A stretch of 22,902 nt of DNA from Vavraia culicis subsp. floridensis (lineage: Eukaryota > Microsporidia > Pleistophoridae): contig NW_007360670.1 of NCBI RefSeq assembly GCF_000192795.1, positions 1 through 22,902 of the forward strand, given 5' to 3'. The position numbers and the translations under genes are program-made. Each line of letters opens with the position of its first letter. Position 1 is the stretch's first letter. Positions 18,030-22,902 of this stretch are shown here, in pieces. The notes below the pieces were generated by a model. It was not told where the DNA came from. It did not search any database and worked only from the letters and a program-made list of their open reading frames with translations.

Positions 18030-19227
18030 GACAGATTGATAAAGGTGGAGTGTGGTCTTTACACCTAACTGTGTATAATATAGCTAGCATTATCTAAGCT
18101 AGTACACACCTATATAACAAATTTTATGTGATATTGGTACCGCGTGCATCATTACCACAAGCAGAATAAAATGTTGTTAAAAGGTGCTATTTTATTTGGT
18201 TGAGAACGTTCTATACCACACTATTTTGTTTTTTCATATTGTTAAATGAATTCTCGCTTTTGTTTTTTCCCTCCAAAAAAAGCTCAAATATAACAAATAT
18301 AATTCCATAGTGGGAAGTTCTTGACATAAATGGATAATGTAATCAATATGAATTAATTTTTATTGGTAAAAGATAGTAAATTATTTGAAAAACTACTTCT
18401 CTAAAATAAATTTGGTGTTTTATCTGATCATGACCCGTACGGTTCTCAACTCTCAGAATAATTTTACCTCGGTGATATAGTTCTTGTGAAGTGAGAGCGA
18501 AGCATTTTTGCAATTAAACTCTCGCGATGTGATAAAATATAACAAATGTCTTCAAAATTCGACCACTGCTGTATTTGTAGCTTGATCGGGTGCGCAAATG
18601 TTCAAGGAGATAATATAATAAAATATGACACAAGTATGGTGAAACGACTTCTTTCTTCTGACGTAAAATCTCGCTGTATTAAAGATTTTTTTGTCTCAGT
18701 AGTATTGTAGTTGGCACAAAATCCCGATCAAGCTTAGTATTTGTTCCCATTATCGCTAAATCAATCTTATTTACTCTATTATAAATCGCTTACGTAGGCT
18801 CACTCATGAGTTATCTACATAATGTTCAGAAATATAGTATTAGTTTTTATTTCTCAAAAAAACAATGCATTACGTATTTCTAGTCATTCACTAGCTGCAA
18901 TAAGTTCATTTATGGAATAGAGAAGACTAATTGTTTGTCAAGACCTGATTTCTTCTTTATTGTATTATTTTCTTTTTTCTCGCTATCTTCTCATATTTTG
19001 CCACTCTTATAAAGAGGAGTTGAGGTCAACTTTTTGTTTGAAACATGTATATTTGCATTCTTCTCATATAAATTACCTGTATGAGACTCGGAAAAGTAAA
19101 CTAAATTGCGGTTATATCATTTTATCCATACAGGAATGCGTGGTAAAAGATTTCATTTATCAACGATTGTATAAATCTATTCTACAGGAATTGATCAGTT
19201 ATCATATATCTTTTTGATTGTAAGAAA
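18030..19227. other. Intergenic region, about 1.2 kb
   Basis: AT-rich DNA between the RhoGAP promoter and the 3' end of Helitron copy B. A plus-strand frame at 18960-19217 opens only with TTG and has no recognisable content. I see no RNA gene or larger repeat. Confidence 0.5.
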
Positions 19228-19242
19228 CTAACTGTACCAGTT

Positions 19243-19257
19243 CGCTTTTCAAAAACG
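19243..19257 (-). repeat. Helitron 3' terminal hairpin (copy B)
   Basis: CGTTTTTGAAAAGCG on the minus strand has the same position relative to the end as in copy A. The single change (A to G) keeps pairing as G-U. Confidence 0.65.
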
Positions 19258-19364
19258 GGTGATGAATGGGTAGTATATCAAGACTGCGCTTTTAAATGTG
19301 ACTAGGACATCAGGTCATTCCTTTCTACTAACTGTTCTGTGGTTACAAAATCAATAAATCACTT

Positions 19365-20482
19365 TCATTCCAATAGCTCATTGTATACAACATTTCTTGT
19401 GTATACTTTACCATTCTCATGCTTTCCTTGGTCTCCATTGTTAGCAACATACACCCTTAGACCTTTTGCATAGCGCACTCTCGACAAAGCTACGTACAAC
19501 TGACCATGCACAAAGACTGGGCTGTGCAGATAAACACCTACCTTGTCAAATGACTGACCCTGTGACTTGTGGATTGTCATCGCAAACGAAAGAAGAACAA
19601 GAAACTGTCTTCTCTTGAGTATGAACGGCAGCTGTGTCTCGCTCGGTGCCATGTCGATCCTTGGTATCACTGCCCTACTACCTCTCCTGGATCCGGTTAC
19701 AATAGTAGCTATGATGAAGTTTGAGTGAAGTTCATCAACCACCGGGCGTGTGCCATTGAGCAGGCCATTGGCTGGATCAAGGTTGCGCAATAGAATTATC
19801 AACGCACCCTTTTTAGAACTAACTTGTGCGGTGGCATTCCTGAAGGCTGCTGCTTGTTGAAAAACTCTAGCAGATAGTTTGCAACAACATCATTGTCCTC
19901 TGTGACAATAGAGTCTGCACTCGTGTATGTCACTTCGTTGCCGATCATCAAGTCAAGGACCCTATCATTGATTTCCTTTGCAGCATCGTTGTTTGTTGTG
20001 AGTATAGTTCTGTTCGTCAGATCTTCGCTGTCAGCCATGTTGGCAACATCACCATATATCTCGTTAACGATGTCATCGCACATATCGTCAACATAGTCGT
20101 TGAACAGCCTAAGTGCATCATGCGGTCTGTTGAACACACAGATGTATGCGAACAGCTTTCTGATGTGGTCAGATGTCTCTGTCATTGCAGCTTCGCCCAG
20201 CACGTTCTTCCATTCACTGTCATCCTGCAAAAGATTTCTTGCCCTTGTTGCTTCCTCGAATGTGCCATATACAACATTGTTGGCACTTCTTAAGTCGTCG
20301 AATGACGTGGCACCTCTCACATTGAGCAAGAGCATTCTCAGATAGAATCTCTCCTTTTCCTCTGGATTGACCGCATACAATCTTGTAATGACTTTGTCCT
20401 CGCCCCGCTGACGCAATACCCATCGGCTGTTCGTGTACACATAGTGATATGGAATGTCGGTGTAGAGATATTGTCTGATTAT
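19365..20482 (-). pseudogene. Helitron helicase remnant, internally deleted, one frameshift (copy B)
   Basis: Reading on the minus strand, the pre-helicase segment (20482-19799) carries RQYLYTDIPYHYVY, RWVLRQRGEDKVI and GATSFDDLRS, then jumps to NEIYGDVANM and NRTILTTNND without any Walker A or Walker B motif. The frame breaks at the same G-run as in copy A. The next frame (19802-19365) continues through ILLRNLDPANGLLNGT to motif V (TIHKSQGQSFDKV) and motif VI (YVALSRVR). This copy keeps an intact frame across the place where copy A has its second frameshift, so it is the less decayed of the two. Confidence 0.88.
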
Positions 20483-20514
20483 TTTTTACTGCTACTGGTA
20501 CTATTATTTTGGCC

Positions 20515-20817
20515 CTATACTTTTTTTAGAACATGCACAATATCGAAGTGCTTTTTTAAGAACTGTGCACAGAGCACAGGAACATTTTGCAGACTCTCGT
20601 AGATCCGATCTATAAATAAAGCTTTGCCGCGGTAGACAATCAGCTGATTATCTACAACACAGACAAAACCACCAGGATTTAACAATTGTGTTTTTTCCAC
20701 CAAAAACTTTTCAGTCGGCGTATTGTCAAAATCTGGAAACATAATGCATCGACTTCTCAACTTATTTATAGTTTTATTTCTTCCAGAAAAATGAATGTTA
20801 GTCAATGATGAGAACAT
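20515..20817 (-). pseudogene. Unassigned frame inside Helitron copy B
   Basis: A 100-codon counterpart of the frame at 213-536. Here an ATG opens it (MFSSLTNIHF). The reading frame is kept over nearly all of its length in both copies. No family is recognised. It ends about 30 bases before the helicase remnant frame begins. Confidence 0.45.
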
Positions 20818-21042
20818 ACAAAATGTTCACCAAATTGTCAATTTGATTGTGATGTTATGTTCTGTTACATTGACCAAAAACTCACTTTTACATCCATTTC
20901 TTTGTATTTTATTCTTTTTCTGGTAAATAATCTAAATATATTGTAAATGTCATCGTAATTTGTTACAATGTTGAGGAAGTCAAACAAAAGTTAAAAGTGC
21001 TGATATGTTATTTATTTCATGCACTTTGATTAGACGTGGTGG

Positions 21043-21425
21043 TGTTCATAAAAACAGCCAACCAAATAATGATAGGGGTTGAATAAATAAAAATAGGATG
21101 AAAATATTGTTTGTAAATGATGACTAAGTGCATCTCAGAAAGAATGAGTTGTACAACAACTTTAGACTCTTCATGCAGTGCAAATACGTGAAACAAAATT
21201 TTTTATTTTTCTCGAAGGGTCAAATAATCTATTTCACAGAACCGAACAATCAGCTTCTGAGTTGTCTTTTTACTCATGCGATGATGATATCATCTGATGT
21301 CTGTTCACAATAATAATAAATCGTAATATCAGATGTAAAAACTACTACAAAAACACATGTAATATTTAGACAACACAAATCCATAAATACTATTTAATCT
21401 TATGATTCTCATATCTGGGTGTTAT
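21043..21425. other. Spacer between Helitron copy B and the last gene
   Basis: AT-rich; it should contain the remaining 5' end of the Helitron and the 3' flank of the final gene, for which a minus-strand ATTAAA near 21392-21397 may be the poly(A) signal. A plus-strand frame at 21128-21313 is short and unsupported. Confidence 0.5.
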
Positions 21426-22862
21426 TTACTGGCGTATCAACTCTTCCAGATGTCCTCTAACACACTTATAAAGATCACAAACTTGCTGTGCCATAGGTTC
21501 AGAGTTGTTATAATTCAATTCCTCAATTTTATTGAGTATTTCATCTCGCCTCTCAGAATAGCTTGTGGAGAGATACCGTCCAATATATCCATACAACCAT
21601 TTCACGTTTTGTCCTAATCTCTCTTTCATATGACGTGAATAGATACGAAGAATCTCCTTAAGAATGTATTTTCCATCTAAGTGCTCCATGCTTAGATTTA
21701 TATCCCAAGTAGCTTTTGAACTATATTTTGTGAATCTAATCTTATCAAATAAACCAGACAGCAAAAAAAATAGAGGCTCATATCCCTCCAAAAAAGTATC
21801 GCAAACAGTATCAGGATTACTCGCACCACAAACTGTTGAGCAAGTATACTCCAACTCGGAAAAAAATATGTACTTTGAAATAACGCTTGACTTAACTCTG
21901 AACACACTAAGAAGTTGCGAAAACAGAAATTTACGAACAAAGGAACGATAATCGATCTGTATCAGCAGATTCTGTTTGTTCTTATATTGATCATCTCCTC
22001 CATTCCTCAGTTTTATGCATGATGTCACAATGTTTTCAATTCTGCTGGCAATATATATCGTGATCGCTTTATCACGAAGTTTTTTGTTTCGATAATTGCG
22101 GAACTGTATAAAATACCCACAAAGGCTTGTAAACTCGGAAAAAAGCAAACACTTGTCAATAACTTTGTTTCCGTACAGCATTTCTAATGAGTTTTCAAAT
22201 AAATTATCGATCACATTTTGCATAATAAAACAGCTATTAGGATGATAATGCCTACAACCTACACATTTCACACTTTCACTACTAAAATACTCTGCCTCAC
22301 TTATCTTCGAATTCGTTGTTAGCATAGAATAAAGTTCATCGTTGTATCTGGCGTAAAGCCTCAGCAGCTCAGAAATTTTATTCACACCCCCACAGCAAAC
22401 AGCCACTTTATCGGAACTTAATCTTTCAATTGACACTGAAAATCTTTTCATCTGAACAAATATGTTTGTTCTAAACGTAATATATTCGGAAATTAGTGAC
22501 AAACTACCGTAATTATCTATTCTCGTATTAACTATCTTTCCCTTATTTTTGTGTGTATCATCTGTAAACTTAACCAACATTTCTTTTAGATTATCAAAAT
22601 ACCTGGACAACTCCAAATCTCCTTGGTTATTCTTTGTTTTTTGATTATATTCTTGTGCAAAACATTCTCTCTTATTTATCACTTTAAAAATGACATTTTG
22701 CAACTTTTCAAGCTTATTTGAGTGATCTTCATTCGATTGTCCGCTCACTCTCTTGCGTTTTCTTGAGCTGCTCGTTCCCGCACTTTCACAATCATGTTGT
22801 GCATGTTCTCGTGATTCATCGCTACACGTGGTCAACTGTGTAGGATGGCCGACTAATTCCAT
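21426..22862 (-). CDS. Hypothetical protein, 478 codons or more (5' end uncertain)
   Basis: I do not recognise this protein. The first ATG in the window is at 22862, but the frame upstream (about 13 codons) is open to the window edge, so the real start may lie outside. The N-terminal 45 residues are Ser/Glu/His-rich and contain SSRKRKRV, a likely nuclear localisation signal. The rest is helical and Leu/Ser/Asn-rich, with scattered cysteines such as CVGCRHYHPNSC near 205-216, which could bind a metal. No membrane span or signal peptide is clear. There is no CCC motif before the 22862 ATG, only TATATCCTGGT. A nuclear, lineage-specific protein fits what can be seen. Confidence 0.78.
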   Translation of the reverse strand: MELVGHPTQLTTCSDESREHAQHDCESAGTSSSRKRKRVSGQSNEDHSNKLEKLQNVIFKVINKRECFAQEYNQKTKNNQGDLELSRYFDNLKEMLVKFTDDTHKNKGKIVNTRIDNYGSLSLISEYITFRTNIFVQMKRFSVSIERLSSDKVAVCCGGVNKISELLRLYARYNDELYSMLTTNSKISEAEYFSSESVKCVGCRHYHPNSCFIMQNVIDNLFENSLEMLYGNKVIDKCLLFSEFTSLCGYFIQFRNYRNKKLRDKAITIYIASRIENIVTSCIKLRNGGDDQYKNKQNLLIQIDYRSFVRKFLFSQLLSVFRVKSSVISKYIFFSELEYTCSTVCGASNPDTVCDTFLEGYEPLFFLLSGLFDKIRFTKYSSKATWDINLSMEHLDGKYILKEILRIYSRHMKERLGQNVKWLYGYIGRYLSTSYSERRDEILNKIEELNYNNSEPMAQQVCDLYKCVRGHLEELIRQ

Positions 22863-22902
22863 ACCAGGATATATGAAAGTGTTGCTTTGAGAACTTTCTC
22901 CG

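Larger units (their letters stand above)
19228..21042 (-). mobile_element. Decayed Helitron copy B, inverted relative to copy A
   Basis: It matches copy A over about 1.8 kb in inverted orientation. In the first helicase part I count 13 amino-acid differences in 213 residues, and 2 in the last 95, so the copies are close. The 3' end on the minus strand is TTAG (plus-strand 19228-19231), 15 bases after a hairpin at 19243-19257, followed by T. Homology to copy A stops exactly there. At the 5' side homology is still present at 21042, where copy A runs into the window edge, so the real 5' end is not defined. It shares copy A's internal deletion and first frameshift but not its second. Confidence 0.85.

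Noticed and set aside
1..22902. CRISPR array, bacterial operon or phage-type system
   Set aside because: There are no regularly spaced repeats, no ribosome binding sites and no polycistronic spacing; the tRNA and gene families are eukaryotic.

Overview
The window looks like nuclear DNA of a small-genome, AT-rich eukaryotic parasite, most likely a microsporidian. Seven or eight well-spaced, intronless protein genes lie on both strands. They are short versions of typical eukaryotic proteins: a type II pantothenate kinase, a CHY/RING ubiquitin ligase, a PDCD5 homologue and a RhoGAP. There is one eukaryotic-type tRNA-Glu with internal A and B boxes. Several starts sit just behind a CCC motif and an AT-rich TATA-like element, an arrangement reported for microsporidia. 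The species cannot be named from the sequence. Intergenic DNA is abundant, including one stretch of 3.4 kb, so this is not one of the most compact microsporidian genomes.

Layout. Positions 1-1823 hold a decayed Helitron copy (copy A, + strand). Then come a 515-residue protein that I read as a degenerate MCM-family protein (2240-3787, +), a coiled-coil, possibly BAR-like, protein (4419-5390, -), pantothenate kinase (6433-7305, +), a CHY/RING-type E3 ligase (7874-8659, -) and the 3.4-kb gene-poor stretch. They are followed by an unrecognised 373-codon gene (12074-13195, +), PDCD5 (13507-13764, -), a small single-pass membrane protein (14789-15040, +), tRNA-Glu(UUC) (15175-15246, +) and a RhoGAP protein (16522-17982, -). 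A second Helitron copy in inverted orientation (copy B, 19228 to about 21042, -) comes next, and the last gene (21426-22862, -) is an unrecognised protein whose frame stays open to the window edge.

How the parts relate. The host genes form no visible operon or pathway; each has its own promoter-like region and usually a close poly(A)-type signal. The two Helitron copies bracket about 17.4 kb of host genes with their 3' ends facing inward. Both lack the helicase motor core, share one frameshift, and end at a matching 3' hairpin plus CTAA/TTAG terminus. They therefore descend from one already defective element.

The most novel-looking item is the MCM-like protein. Its domain order can be followed from the N-terminal A-domain, through the OB fold and zinc cysteines, to the AAA+ fold and C-terminal lid. 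The Walker A lysine, Walker B acidic pair and arginine finger are all replaced, which suggests a non-catalytic MCM pseudo-ATPase.
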